Made by a program: the position numbers and the translations under genes
Assembly (NCBI GenBank): GCA_017163975.1
Contig: JAFFSR010000136.1
Location: 6,941,501 to 7,005,500, forward strand
Direction of reading: 5' to 3'
From: Anastatus disparis
Taxonomy: Eukaryota; Arthropoda; Insecta; Hymenoptera; Eupelmidae
DNA length: 64,000 nucleotides
Shown here: piece after piece, positions 1-13,335 of the stretch
Layout of the letters: each line of letters begins with the position of its first letter
Numbering within the stretch: the stretch's first letter is position 1
The notes under the pieces: model-generated
Told to the model about the DNA's origin: nothing
Database searches by the model: none
Seen by the model: the letters and a program-made list of their open reading frames with translations, nothing else

Positions 1-2042
1 TCGATAAAGAAAAGCAAAGTTCAGTAGAGAAATTGGCTTCCACTAATTACAGAACTTTCAGAAATTATAGTGGCTTTTGTAAAAAAAGTAACAAGACAAA
101 AAGCTTGTTACCATTATATTTATTCTACTGTTAGAATAAAAAAGGGAAAAGAAAAGCAATACGATAAAAAGTGTGCCACGAAAAAAAAAGAAATACATAT
201 TGTTTTCTAGCTCTTTATTCTGATGCAATTGTTTTAGAAGATTTTTAATATTCTTTCATTTACTCGCGGCGTACATTACCAAAAAAAGAGTTTTTTTGCT
301 AGTTACATAGAATTTTAATAATTTTTTAGCTTGATGAACATTTTTAATAACTACGCTTGTTTAATATTCATGACCCTTCTTTTTTACTGCAGTATTATCG
401 ATTATCAAATTTTAATTATTATTTTTTGTAAATATTTTATGCAAATTTTATTATATTATGGATAAATAATTTATAAATTGAAGAAATTTAATTTAATTGG
501 AAAAAATATTTCTCTTACGTATATAAATTACAAACAAGTCCTTCAAAAAGCACATATTTTAATAAACGACCAAGAGTCCTTGCATCAAGTGCCAACTACT
601 ATACGAGTGCGTCCGGAAAATTTTGCTTTTGAATTTTAAAAAAAGAAGGAAAAACGAGTATCAAATAAAGTAAAATATATTTCTTCATAAAAGTAATGTA
701 TAAATGACAGACTTATTATGTAAATAGGCGTTGAGAGACCTAATAAAATTCACTAAGCCTATATACGTTTCCATTCTCGAATGCACATAAATTCAAATAA
801 TTGAAAGAAAGTTATCTAAAGAAAATGGGATTGAATAAAAAAAGAATGACTGTAATTATTAGCAGTATGAATGACATTTAGCTGGCATTGAAAAATCGAT
901 TAATATGCCTACGAGCAAAGTCATTCTTATATGTGTCCTGAAATAAGGAAGAGCAAGGACGAAAATGAATTGACCATAAAAAGTTTTTAAAGCATAATTT
1001 CTTTCAAGCTTTTCTTTTTTTTTAATTACTCGCGCATTGTTCTAAATGTTTCAGGATTTTCGTTGGAGAAAAAAAATATGGTAATGAAAATGTTCAAATT
1101 ATGAAAGATAAATTATAATCTTTCTGTTCAATTACATTGTGAGTTATTAGAAAAGTTTTTAATTTATTTCTGACTACTTTTATCTAGGATATAATGCATA
1201 TATTAATGTAACATTTTTTTGGCTAATTTTCTTTTTTTAACGTTTATTAACGAATTATTTATTTCATGCTTTGTTGTTATATTTCATAATAATGTGAAAT
1301 GCAATTATTATGTTTATTAATTTTTTCGAAATGAATAATTAATGGATGACGTGACATTAAATGAATGATAATGATGAATGAATGATGGATGATAATATAG
1401 ACAATTTTATTAATTTTAAAATATTAAAGATTTTTTAATTTAAATATAAATTTATTTATAAAAATTAACTTTATCACATGAAATAAGTAAAAATATTTGT
1501 TATAACGGAAAAAAAACTAACTATAATGTTTACTACAATTTGAAATTTAAAAAAATTAAATGAAAACTTACCATAAGAGTATCAAGGTTTCAGATCACTT
1601 ATTTTGCTCAAATTCGTTACATGATTCTGTATGCAGAATTATGAAGAAAGTCAAAATTTTAGACTGACTCTTAAGATTTTCCTAGTTACAGTTGATAAAA
1701 AATGTCACTGGAAAAGTTCTTAAATTTTCAAACACTTATAGTTCTTCAGGATTAACAGCTGGAAGCTTAAGACTTTTTTAAATGAAAGCTGAGCTTAAAT
1801 CCTTTCGAAATACCAGTTAAAATATCTCATAATATTATTTATTTCGAAAGTTACAAAGCAATAAAAGTTAAACCTGTGTTTCTTTTTTAAAACATTAATA
1901 AAAAATAAAACACTAGTCAGTTAAAAAAATTGAACATTTTCACCAAAAATCCCACATCAATTCTAAACGTAAGAAATGAAATGTTATATTTTTTTTCAAG
2001 GTGTTGATAAATAGCATGTAAATTGACTTTTTCTCCTCCCGT
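1..2042. other. AT-rich stretch without recognised genes
   Basis: Only AT-driven short frames are seen. A minor ATGA/ATGG repeat lies at about 1358-1392. Nothing else can be supported. Confidence 0.6.
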
Positions 2043-2156
2043 GATGCATATACTATTCTTCTCAATAGGTAGATCGAAAATATAACACTACCTCTTAGCA
2101 CCGAAATGAAATAAATCTTTTTTGGTCTAAATGCTGAAAATAATAGTATACGCATC
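2043..2156. repeat. Short fold-back element
   Basis: GATGCATATACTATT (2043-2057) and AATAGTATACGCATC (2142-2156) are inverted repeats with one mismatch bounding 114 bp. The interior has the words GATCGAAAATATAAC and GCACCGAAAT, which resemble the neighbouring fold-backs. Confidence 0.55.
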
Positions 2157-2376
2157 TTGATAATAATTTGATCACCGCCTAATTCGTTTTTACTGTCGTC
2201 ACTTTCTGCTTGGGCATTAAAGCACGTGTGCTAGAAACTGATCAAATGTTCAATTCCCTATTGCATAATATACTTATAATCATTATGGAAAAATTATAGT
2301 TTTTAATATTACTAATTTATTCAACTTATGAAATGTTGCATTTTCAGCACGTTGTTGAGAAATAGCATATTTTTTT

Positions 2377-2454
2377 CACCATGCTCAGGCCGAAAATATC
2401 GCTTTTGTATTTCAGATCCAGATGCAAAAATGATACTTTCGGGCAGGGTATGGT
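2377..2454. repeat. Fold-back element of the GGGTATGG family
   Basis: CACCATGCTCAGGCCGAAAA (from about 2377) pairs imperfectly with TTTCGGGCAGGGTATGGTG (to about 2454). The GGCCGAAAATA and GGGTATGG words recur in the 2585-2915 element, in direct and inverted orientation. Confidence 0.55.
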
Positions 2455-2584
2455 GGAATAGTATATTACATACCAAAGAATGTAAAGAACTGGCGAGTCC
2501 ATAGCGCATGTAAATTGCGACCCGAGCCGGAGGCGGGTGTGGCAAACACGTGTTATGAGGTCGCTATTTTACCTACCGTGGTGG

Positions 2585-2915
2585 GTATGCTATTTTTCGC
2601 CATACCCAGGCCGAAAATACAACTTCTCTGCCCTCCGGCCGGAAAGCGGCAACTTTCTGGCCGCTGTCCAAAATGAAGTTGTCGCTTTCCGGCTCCGTCG
2701 AGCAGAAAAGTGCATTACAACCCACGGCCAGTAAAAAAGAAAGCCTCAAATCACGTGTTTGTCAACCTCGGCTTCGCCTCGACCGACAATTACGTGTGAT
2801 CTGAGACATTCTTTTTTTTACTGGCCATGGGTTGTAATATACTATTCGTTTTCCAAAGCTGGGACGAAAGTTATACTTTCAGCCAGGGTATGGCGAAAAA
2901 TATTATATTGACCAC
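2585..2915. repeat. Nested fold-back element
   Basis: The outer arms are about 2585-2626 (TTTTTCGCCATACCCAGGCC) and 2869-2915 (GCCAGGGTATGGCGAAAAAT). Inside sits a second hairpin: CATTACAACCCACGGCCAGT near 2713 pairs with ACTGGCCATGGGTTGTAATA near 2820, around a GC-rich loop (CCTCGGCTTCGCCTCGACCG). It is clearly GC-richer than its surroundings. A 65-codon frame runs through it but looks incidental. Confidence 0.6.
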
Positions 2916-5559
2916 TGAAGGAAAAATAGTCATCCCATATAACATGTTTGTCATTCTCGCCTTCGGCTTGGATGTCAATTTACACGAAATATAGGCAATG
3001 TTAGTTTGTACCCAATTGAAAACAAAAAAGTAAACTAAGATGAAATCTCAAAAGATGTATTTACAAAAACGTAAGGATAAATTTGAAAAAATATTGATTT
3101 CAACTGATTAATAGTATATTGCCGATAATGTGTATGAGCTGATCAATTCTTTTCCTCCTTAGGTTAATAATATACTATTATTTTTCTCTAATTTTGATTT
3201 GAATTATTTTCATAAGAAATGTCACATTATTTTATGATTGACTACTGGGTCGACGGCTTTATATAACCTCAAACAACTTAAACTCCAGGCTCTGTTTGCC
3301 TGCGAGATCTAGTGCATGAGGTAATTAATATCTTTATCTTTTTCACTTTTGTCACCTGAAACATAAGACGTCGTCATACATAATACCACCTAATGATAAT
3401 GCGTATGACCCGACTTTTAAGGTCAATTTAGACAGATATTTTTCAGGAAAAAATTCAAATATGATTTTTATTGAACATCACTCAAAGTTATAAAAAAATT
3501 ATTTATCATAAAACCAACAGAATATGTTTAATCTAATTGAATGAATCCGATAATTCGCTTATTTTTATTTGAAAACTTTTATAATTTGATTGATAACTAT
3601 TGAACACATTAGCATTAGGCTTACATTTAATTATTACACCTTAGCAAAATTTCAAATAAAGAAAATAATATTTTTTAAAGTTATCAGAAAATTTTTTACA
3701 ATAAATATTTTTAACAATACACTGAAATTTTGAACTGTTAAACTTCATAATTTTTGAGTTATAGTACTGCATAAAAAAATATGTGATCAATTGTATAACA
3801 AAAGTACGGTGACAGCTATTGTAAAAATTCTTGCGAGAGATTAAAACACGAACAATTGACTGTATAAATTTTTAGAAAACTTATTGTTTCGTTACATAAA
3901 AAGAATACAAAAACTACATGACACAAAACAAGAATTCATTTACCGTGACAAAAGTATCTGATCGGATAAAATAGTTAAATTCATTTTGTATACGGGTTTC
4001 GTACACGAACACTTACTTACATTATAAAATATATCAACACGTTAGGATATAATATTTCAAAAAATTTTTTTCGGTCTTTCCAAAGGCTTTTTGTTAGGTA
4101 GTAAAAAATTCAAAAAGATAATTTTTCTTTTATCAAAGTAAAAAAAATCACGATTGGCTCGTCATAACTTTTTTTTATACGTCCTACGTATAAAATATTG
4201 TTAAAAAAAAGAAGAAAAGTTACGTTACTGAATTTTGATTGATAAGCGTAAAGTTTTAGAATACATAAATTCATTGGTAAATTCCATAAATCTTTCTAAA
4301 ATAACGTACATTTATTCTGCGCTTTACGAAATTCTCTACTGATTTTAAAATCAGTTAAAAGATCGTAATTCAAACGTATCTTAAAACTTTTGTAGAAATG
4401 TTGAGTTTTTTTATCTGATTTAATGAAAAAATTTTCGAATATAAATAATAACTTCCCTGGTAGAAATGTGAATATAAAAAATGGTGCATATAAAAATTTA
4501 AGGTTATTAGTAATAATAATACCAAAGAAATGGCCATAAAATGTTAAAAAAAGCTTTTCCATTTCTACTGGTCATAAAATGGTAAAAAAACGTTTGAATT
4601 TCTACCAGGGTTTATTCATCACTAATATTCTACGCGTATCGATTTATAAAAATTTTAATACTGATTTATTTCTTTCAAAACTATCAGTATATTATAATTA
4701 GTCTGCTTTTCTTGCTATACTATGATTATCAAAATAACATAATTGGTATATTTATACAGTACATTATTCTTAATAAGTCGCATTATAATAGTTCCAAATT
4801 TTTTTATCGTTTTTAAAAGTTTTAAGAGCTTTACACTTTTATCTAAATATTTAAAATGAAGTCAACTTTTTTATAGTTTTACTTTAATCACTTATTTAAA
4901 TATTACTTTCGTCCTGACATGTACTGTTTAAGCTATTCATTTTGAAATCGATAAATTATATTCTTAAAATTAACGTATAACCTATTTTAGTTGATAATTA
5001 AAACTAAAAGTAATAATAATGGAGAAATACTCTAATCTCTTTTGACAAATACGATTAAATTCCTAAAACTATAATTCAACTATTATGAGCCCCATACGGT
5101 TACAAATGCATTATCATATTTGCATATGATTATTTTCGTTCTTGTACATTTCAGGTTTCTAAGGATTTCCGTGATAAAGTAAAATGTTGAGTCAAACTTT
5201 TACTTTATTCAACAACTTCACTTTCATTTCGCAAAAACAAACAAAAATTTATATTTTTCGTAATCAAATAAATTTAAAACAAAAAAAATGTATAAGAATT
5301 TAAGAAATTTTATCAAATTCTATACACTATTTTTCTAAAAATACTTTCCTTAAATCCTAAATTTTATTTCTTTCTTTTTGTATTCATCATGCATATATAA
5401 TAAAATATATACTACTGAATACTTTAAAATTAAATAAAAACTCTATCACGAAGATTGATACATGGTGTGTGAATTTATTTACTTGTAAAACTAAAAACTT
5501 CCACTAGTAAAAGAAAGAAAAAAAAAGAGAAAAGCAGTATAAAACTACTCTAAAGTCTC
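2916..5559. other. AT-rich stretch, one MITE, no genes
   Basis: Apart from the CTCGCCTTCGGCTTGG word near 2952 and the element at 4455-4610, I see no coding signal, RNA gene or ordered repeat. Confidence 0.6.
4455..4610. mobile_element. Short MITE-like element
   Basis: The 13-bp inverted termini CCCTGGTAGAAAT (4455-4467) and ATTTCTACCAGGG (4598-4610) bound 156 bp. A further internal copy of the terminal word (CCATTTCTACTGG) lies near 4560. A lone end of the same family (CCTGGTAGAAATTAAACG) is at 26867. No clear target duplication is seen. Confidence 0.6.
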
Positions 5560-6160
5560 CTCTCATCTCCTCTATGTATGTGCAGCAACCTCTGAGCCAA
5601 CATTCGGCAATTTCTCGTGACACTCTCTCACATCCCACACTTCAATCTCTCTCGCTATTTCTCTCCCTCTCTCTTTCTCTCCCAATATATATACATACAT
5701 AAAATTGCATCTCTCTTACCCATCTCCTTTTTTTAACTCTCTCTTATTCTAGCTTTTCATTTCGGGGGTAACCCCTAAAGAAAAAAAAATGAATAAGACT
5801 ATACATATATATATGTACATGCACATAAGGGTTCGGATTAAACGTGTTTTCTTTTTCTCTCTCTCTCTTTCGTCTTTAGCTTTTAAATAGGAAGAGAGAG
5901 AGAGAAAGAGAGAAAATCTATCACATGGTGGGGGATGGAAACTCTTTGCTCTTGCGCGTACTGGCTGCGTCCGTTTTCTCTTCTACATACATATATACAC
6001 ACACACACAAACTCATATACACGTAAGCCCCAGTGTATGGTATATAATATCGCATTGCATGCAGTTGACTATCGTTACTCTAAGCGGCCGGACCGTAGCG
6101 CGCCTGTATCTACTTAACGCGCGCTTCTGTCGCGACGCGCTTTTATACTTATTTGTTCTC
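5560..6160. promoter_or_regulatory. TC/GA-rich, CpG-containing island
   Basis: Long pyrimidine runs (5640-5690 and 5847-5871) are followed by a purine run (5891-5914), so the two can pair. A less AT-rich segment with GCGGCCGGACCGTAGCGCGC near 6082-6101 and TATA-like words (TATATAAT at 6041) follows. No exon could be placed. It looks like a promoter or enhancer with GAGA-factor-type sites (inference). Confidence 0.3.
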
Positions 6161-7630
6161 CCCCCTTTTTATTTTTATTTTATTGTTTATTATCTTTGGT
6201 TTTTTTCTTAATACATAATTATCTGTATTTTATTTAATTTATTTTCGAGTGTTCGTAAAAATAAAAAAGAAAACGAGTTCTTTTTGTTTAAGAAAAAGAA
6301 ATAAAAATCAGACAATGTGAAAAAGTGTTTGAAAACGGTGATTTCAAAGCAAAGAGCAAGTTTTAGCGGGAGCTTTTCGAAATAACGAGTTTCAACAGCT
6401 TTTGTAGGCAATACATACGTTGTAATCTTTTTTTTTCTCTTCTTTATTCACACAATTGTTAACTATTGTCTCTCACCTTTTTTTTTCTTTGCTTGGTTTA
6501 ATTTTGGAAAGAGAAAGAGAGATTCCATTTTTTTTTTCATTTTTTTTTGTGAAAGAATGAGAGAGGTCTGAGTGGCTTTTGTGACAGATTATGTGGGTAT
6601 ATATGCAAGTGGCACGAGTGCAATTTAACACGTGAAGGTAGGAAGAGAAAAAAAAAACGTGATGCGAATGATAAGCGTGTTATTTATGTGAATGTTACAA
6701 TTTTATTCTCTTTTTTTCCGAGTATGTGTGTGTATTCGTTTGAGCATTCGTTTTGAATAATATAGTACTGATTTCTTTTGATGAAATAAATAATTTTGAT
6801 GCACTATTTATGTAATCTGGTATTGATGTCATCATTTTAATAATTTCTGTTTTTTCTCCAAATAACATTATCGTTACCTTTGTGACAGTCCAAATGAATT
6901 ATTAACAAATATTTTCATAAAAATTTTACAATGATAAATTTTAATTATTCAAAGAAAATTATTTGAAAAATTTACGTGGGAATTAAAAGAGTGTTTTACT
7001 TTTTTAATTTAGATAATAATAATGTACAAACAAAGAGAATAATATTAGAAACCAAAGTCGTTTTCTTGCAGGCCATTAATTCTTTTATTTGTTTTGTAAA
7101 TTAAAAGCTTTTACAAGTAGGACGACTGTTTAAGTGCCTATAAAGTTAGAATAAGTGTTGGTTCATTCACCCAAATAACTGAACTCATCTAGTATGAAAC
7201 TCAATGATTAAATAAACACTTTAAAATTTATTTGTTTAATGCACAATAAAATCTTTGTTACTATTTATTTAAGTTACTGTTTTAAAAATATTTAAAAAAA
7301 TACAAGATCAAATAAAAATGTTACACATTATTTTAATAAACTTATTCATTTTCGTGTCAGTATTACACAAAGTGAAAAAAAATGAGAATTTCATTGTCTA
7401 TTTTTGGTCTAGTTAACTCGCTTCTCTCTTTTTTTTTATTTTATTCGTGTTAAAAGCATCGTAAACAGCAATAAAAAAATAGTGACACAAGAAAACATAA
7501 CGTATACCCAAGCCGGCATAAACTATTGTATCATAGCCAAGCCGGTGAACCGATCAGCTGACAATCCAAGTATATTTCTTATACAGACAGAGCGAGAAAA
7601 TTGCTTAGGATAGAGAAAAAAAAGAATGAA

Positions 7631-7646
7631 AGAGAGAGAGAGAGAA
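7631..7646. repeat. GA microsatellite
   Basis: A short AGAGAGAGAGAGAGAG run in otherwise AT-rich DNA with no recognised gene. Confidence 0.7.
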
Positions 7647-9059
7647 AAGGAATAAAATGAGGGTAGACAAGACGGATCACTTGACCGCAGTGGCGCTTGT
7701 AAAAGTTTATCGAGTAGAAAAATAGACTTTTCCCACTTGAAGGGACTTTTTTTACTTGATCATAGATAATAATCGCTTTTTATAACAACAAACAATAACA
7801 TAATAATTGTGTGTTATTATATTCCTTTTATTTCTTATTATTATAAGAACCCAAATTTTAAGTCGTTTACGTTTCTATTAGAAAATTGAACAATTTGAAC
7901 AATTATTTTTATATTATTTACAATTAAAATTTGTTATTCAATATTTCCAATGCTATCAAATCACATATTGACTAAGATTAGATGTCATAAAAGCCAACAG
8001 CAAAAACAAAATAAAAAAACTGTCGATACCTCTTAATTTTACAAAGCAATTATGACTCAAATAAACTGGCAACGATAAAAATGGTCATGAATTTTTTATA
8101 AAAGGATACTAACTTTTACACTTGTTGATGATAAATACATAAAAATTTATAGCCAATGATAATTAAAAGCTTATCGTTTAATTACAACAAGAGTAAATAC
8201 CAAATGTAAAATATAAATTACTGATAACTTTTTACATTGTTATATACTTAAACAATACTGATAAAAGAAGCACTTTAAAAATGTTTTTGACACTTTATTT
8301 AGAAAGCAAAAAATAAAACAAAAAATAAGAGACAAAATAGTTTATTGGATAATTTTCTAGAGTATCGTAAAGCTTAAGCTGAAATGAGACTAAAACGTTT
8401 GCGAGCGCTCAGGTGTAATGAGAATACTTTTATTTGCAGTTCCAATAGCCTTAAATCTTTTAAAAGAAAAAAGAAAAAACAACATTATCCTCTTTAATAC
8501 GTATAACTATATATACATCAAGCCCACTTTTACTATACTTTTTTTTCAAGGTGAAATTAAATTAAAACAATGCAATGTAATCGTTGCGTACAATCGTTAA
8601 AACTAATTTAATTCTCAAAATAGTACTAATAAAAAAAGGTTTCTATGTAATTAAAAAGGAGAAAAAAATATTTTTTGCCATATAATTTTTGAAGTTTATT
8701 AAAACACATTAATTTTCTTTTATAGCTATATCGGCTTATATAAACATACACGTATACGTTTCTACCATAATAATGTTAATCTATATACCCAAGCTTTTTA
8801 AAGTCTAGTCAAGCTCGTTAAGTGATAAAAAGCTTGTTTTTTTTTCTTATTTTAGATAAAAATAAACAACCTCTTCCGTTCCAAAAAAAACATTTTTAAG
8901 TAAACTTTTCACGTATCAGAAAAAAGTACCATAATGTAATATAGTACGCTATAAAGTTAAAAAAACAAAAAAAGATTCTAAAAAACCGATATCACCCATC
9001 AGGGTAATATACGTACATGCAAATACACAAGCGCGTTACATAAAGGTATAAGCTGGGTT

Positions 9060-9420
9060 TTTTTGTTGTTTAAAAAAAAACAAACAAAGGATCGCGTGAT
9101 TCGAGTGAATTTAGTTTACAAATCACGCGCGCACGCATATGCAAGTAAAAAGTTTGTCGAAAACGTGCGCCCATATATATCCTAATAATTTTCGTCTGAT
9201 ACTTTTTGGGGTTGAAAAGAGAGAAAGAAAGGAGAGAGAGAGAGAGAGGAGAGGTCACGGGTTGTTTAAGAATATAAAGGCCGGATTGACGTCACCCACT
9301 ACCAATTTTACGTCGCAACTTCGAAGGCTACTAGTACTACTACTATTACTATTACTACTATTAGGTATATCTTTTCTCATTTTAAATGAATAAGATTTGA
9401 TGTGAAGGTGTGACCGGTAA
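9060..9420 (+). promoter_or_regulatory. Promoter-like island with TATA motif
   Basis: The purine run at 9217-9254 is followed by AATATAAAGGCCGGATTGAC at 9269-9288, a TATA box in a GC-richer context with a CRE-like TGACGTCACC. An ACT-type microsatellite (9335-9362) and a possible donor (TATTAG then GTATAT) come next. It could be a distant non-coding first exon of AREL1 or of another gene; there is no direct proof. Confidence 0.3.
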
Positions 9421-12400
9421 AAGATTTTTTGTTGATTTGTATAAAACGGTTTTATATGCGGTTTCTAATTCTTGATTGAACGTCTTTAACGAGGGTACAA
9501 TTTAGATTTGAGTTTATCTTCAAGAGATACTTAATGAGCTTTAGTTTACTAAACAAGACGTCGTTAATTGAAGTGGAGGTTTGAATTCCAAACGTTTTAT
9601 ATACGTAGTAAAAGAAAAATGTACATTAGTTATTGTTATTTAAATAATATTATTTGATAATAAATGAATAAATTCATTGATACATTTTGCTTTTAATACA
9701 TTAATAATATTAATCTTGATTAAAAAAAAAAACTAATTATTGTAGTATAATCGACACAGCTAATTTGATAAATGTAAATTATTACAAGAATGTTGTTGCA
9801 GTACATAAATACATGTTTAAATTTTGAAGAATCTTTTTTGTTAGTTGAACAACTTTTAAGAGAAACATTTTCTGAGAAATATGTCTGTAATGCATGCATA
9901 AAAATGCATTTTTCAGTAGAATACCATAATATTTTATAACACAGATAAAAAGTAATGTTACAAAAATATCACAATTGTTTCTCATATAATATACTGTAAC
10001 AAATTTTACTACTGTGTTTCTGATTTTATAAAATAAACTTTATATATTTTGTAATATTAGAGGATAGTATTTCAGAATAATAAAATAATTTATGCAACAA
10101 AATTTTGCTCCGTGCGATAATCTACTAAAAAATGTACGTATGCAAATCAAAATTTTTTTTGAAATTTAACTCTCTGGAATAGATATAAAAAATTTTTCTT
10201 GACATCATACCTTTTTTTTTAATAATATACATTCAAAATTTAATTAACCCACAATTTTTTTTGTTCAAAGACGTAACTCATTTATTATGTTGAAAATTTC
10301 GTTGGAAATTTGCCTCTCCCCAAGCTTAAAAGAGGATCACCTAATTTCAAGTAGCTCCAAAGCACTGACTGTGGTAAATTTTTAAAATCCTAACTGTCCC
10401 ACATAAAAGATTGTAACTATACTACTTTTGTAAAATTTTTCTTTGGCAAACTTCGTCAGAAAAGGTGTATAAAAATTATTTATTTAAAAAAGCTTTGTTC
10501 CGTCAGGTGAATTAAAAATAAGGATTTTTTAGTTTTTAAAAAATTGTTATATGATCACGTTTTTCATAATAAATAGTTAAGGTTTAAACGAGTTTTCATT
10601 CAAAAAACAGGTTAAACAAAGTATGAGACAAGTAAAATAAATTATATTTTTAATTTATTACATTGGCATTAAAAATGAATGACTTCCATCAAAAGGAATT
10701 ATTGTTAATAAAATTCATAAAATAATTATTTATTTATAATATTTTAAAGTTCTTTTTTAAAAGACATAATTTATGAATTATAGGCAGTGGTGATATAAAT
10801 TTTACTTTTCATTTTCTAAAAAAAAGAAAAATATACATGAAAAATATAATCGTAATAATGCAATAAAATTATGAATTTTTAACAACAATTGTGTAATTTT
10901 AAACGTCTTTACTAATACCAAGAAGATTAATTCTCTAAAATTATTGTGACACGCGAAATGTAACACGAAAGGATAAAAAAATAAAATATGTTAAAGTAGT
11001 ACACCTTTTATGTTAAATAAGCATATATACCTTATCTATGTATATTAAATTTTCCCTGGTCTTAAATTTTATCTATGAATATTATTACTCCTATGTAAAA
11101 TATCTTGTTCTAATTTTAAAACTATTCTTAACTAACAGCAAAAACGTACCACGTTCAAATATTAATTTAAGTTATTAATTTAACATAAATTTAACCAAAG
11201 TAAAATTATCGATAAACAATTAATGATGGCGAACTATTTATCTATTGTTATATTAAAATTTCAATAAAAATTTATGCGAAAACTCATTATTTTATAATAA
11301 TGAAATAGAAATAAATTTTAAAATGATTTCTCCATTTTACATAATGAGAGATGAATATTCTTTTTTTTTCATGTTATAGAAAAATAAATTTCTCGATCAA
11401 CGTCGACGACGATGAGAAAAGCAATCCGATTTAAATCTCAACAAGAAACTTTGGAAGTTTATTTCTATATGATGAAAGTCGATGCAACCACTTTACTTTT
11501 TTATAACTTCTTTTTTTTTTAATATTCAGAATATGAAATATTTCGAAATAACTTTTTTAGTCGTATTTGCATAAAATTTACATTTAAGAAATATTATATT
11601 ATTTAAAAGTTTTTTATTAATATCATACACAACTGGAGGTATAATATTTTACGAGTATAATAACAGTTTTAATTTCTTGCACTTTATAAATTACATTAAA
11701 CAACAAAAGCTGTCGTATACAAGAACATTGTAATTTTTATTACAAGTGTAAATTGCATATCAAATGCCAGAAATAATAATTTTTGTTTTAAAAAAGGCCT
11801 TTAACATATCAATGATAAAATTCATTTTTCAAATTTAAATCCAGTTAAAAATTGAATTTATCAAGTCAATAAAACCCAGTGAAAACTATCACAATAAATT
11901 TACCGATTAAAACATTTCATTTCAATTGGGATTTAAAAAAAGATATATTTTGAAAAATATTATTTTACGAATATTAAATTATATTTAAGCATTAATCTTA
12001 TTCTTAAGCTCATAAATCAGAAAATTCTCGTAAATACAAATAATAAATAGAATCTCATATGCAGATTTTCATTTCATCGTATCAATGGCAATATTAATGG
12101 AAAACAGATAAAATAAGCTTTAATATTGTATCTACGCTAATGGAACGTAAATCTTCAAAATTTTATAAATCATTACAAAATGCCGTTTGATCGTAATTAA
12201 TCTTAATGATAAGCCGGTCCATTGAGAATTATACAATTATACCAAAATTTAAGTAACGACATTAATCCTATAAATTAAAGGATATTAATGCAAGCGTTAA
12301 ATAATAATATCAATGGAAATCAGTTCTAATTATCTTGAAATCTATTTCTCTGAACAAATATAAGATTGATTAATAATGATTAATTGGCTTTCTATTTTAA

Positions 12401-13119
12401 TGAAATGACAATATTGCGATCATTAGAAAAGTCTAATAAACTTTGATACGCGTATCGACAGTTATTGTCTATTGCATTGTCTATAATACAATATAATAAA
12501 AAAAAAGACAAACGCCAAATCCGATACTTCGAAACAACTACTCCGGAAATCAATAAAATCCTATAAATAGTCATGACTACTATACAACAGATAAAATTTT
12601 ATCGATCCCCCTTCAACTCATTATCCCTCGCAATTGGAGCAAAAAAAAAGAACGAAGTTAAGCCAATAGTTACCGTACAACAAAAATTACTTATCCTCTA
12701 ATGGAATAAACTCGCGAATCTGATAACAGGCATTGAAAAATAGTAAAAACCAAAGAAAGAAACGTAAGAGCAAATGTCGTCGGAGTGAATATCAGCAAAA
12801 AAAATATCCATTAAGCACTAAGACTCTCAAAATACAAAAAAGAAAAATGAAAAAAAAGAAGAAGACAAATCGTCGAAGCGATCAGTAATTTCACCTTTGA
12901 CCTTGTTTTTTTTTCTCTATACTGATCACTTCTCGCTATAGGGTAAATTGAAATACTGTACATTGCCTTTGGCATATATGATCGTTAAAAATCGATTTTT
13001 CTCTTTCATTTTTCTTCTTTCTAAACTAAAGCTATGTCAAGTAACCGTAAATTATTGTATTTCAAAGCATACGTCACAAACTAAAAGTATAACGTATTAT
13101 ATTTATTATACATGTATAT

Positions 13120-13335
13120 AGATATTATGCAAGTTGTAGGCGTGTGCGCATCGCGTGTCTAGTTTTGCAGAAACTTGGCTCTCTCGCTCTCTCTCCGCAT
13201 AGATAATCGTTTTGTCTGTGACGCGCGAGCAATATAAAGGGGCATGTTTTACGCGCTCTGTCCACGTTCAACGTGAATTGTGCCCTTGTTCCGGCTCCGA
13301 GGAACAATGAGCTTTCGATATTTAAAATGAGCAAT
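13120..13335 (+). promoter_or_regulatory. Promoter-like island with TATA motif
   Basis: CGCGCGAGCAATATAAAGGG near 13223-13242 gives a TATA box. A GC-richer stretch with the perfect stem TTGTTCC/GGAACAA around 13287-13308 follows, then ATGAGC with only a short frame. The reverse strand is open for 69 codons here but shows no family features. Confidence 0.3.

Noticed and set aside
2537..2734. 65-codon frame at the fold-back cluster
   Set aside because: It lies in inverted-repeat DNA and shows repeated GC-rich words rather than a protein family.
9139..9393. 84-codon frame ending in a leucine run
   Set aside because: The leucines come from an ACT microsatellite and the charged part from a GA run. 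Low complexity, no splice support.
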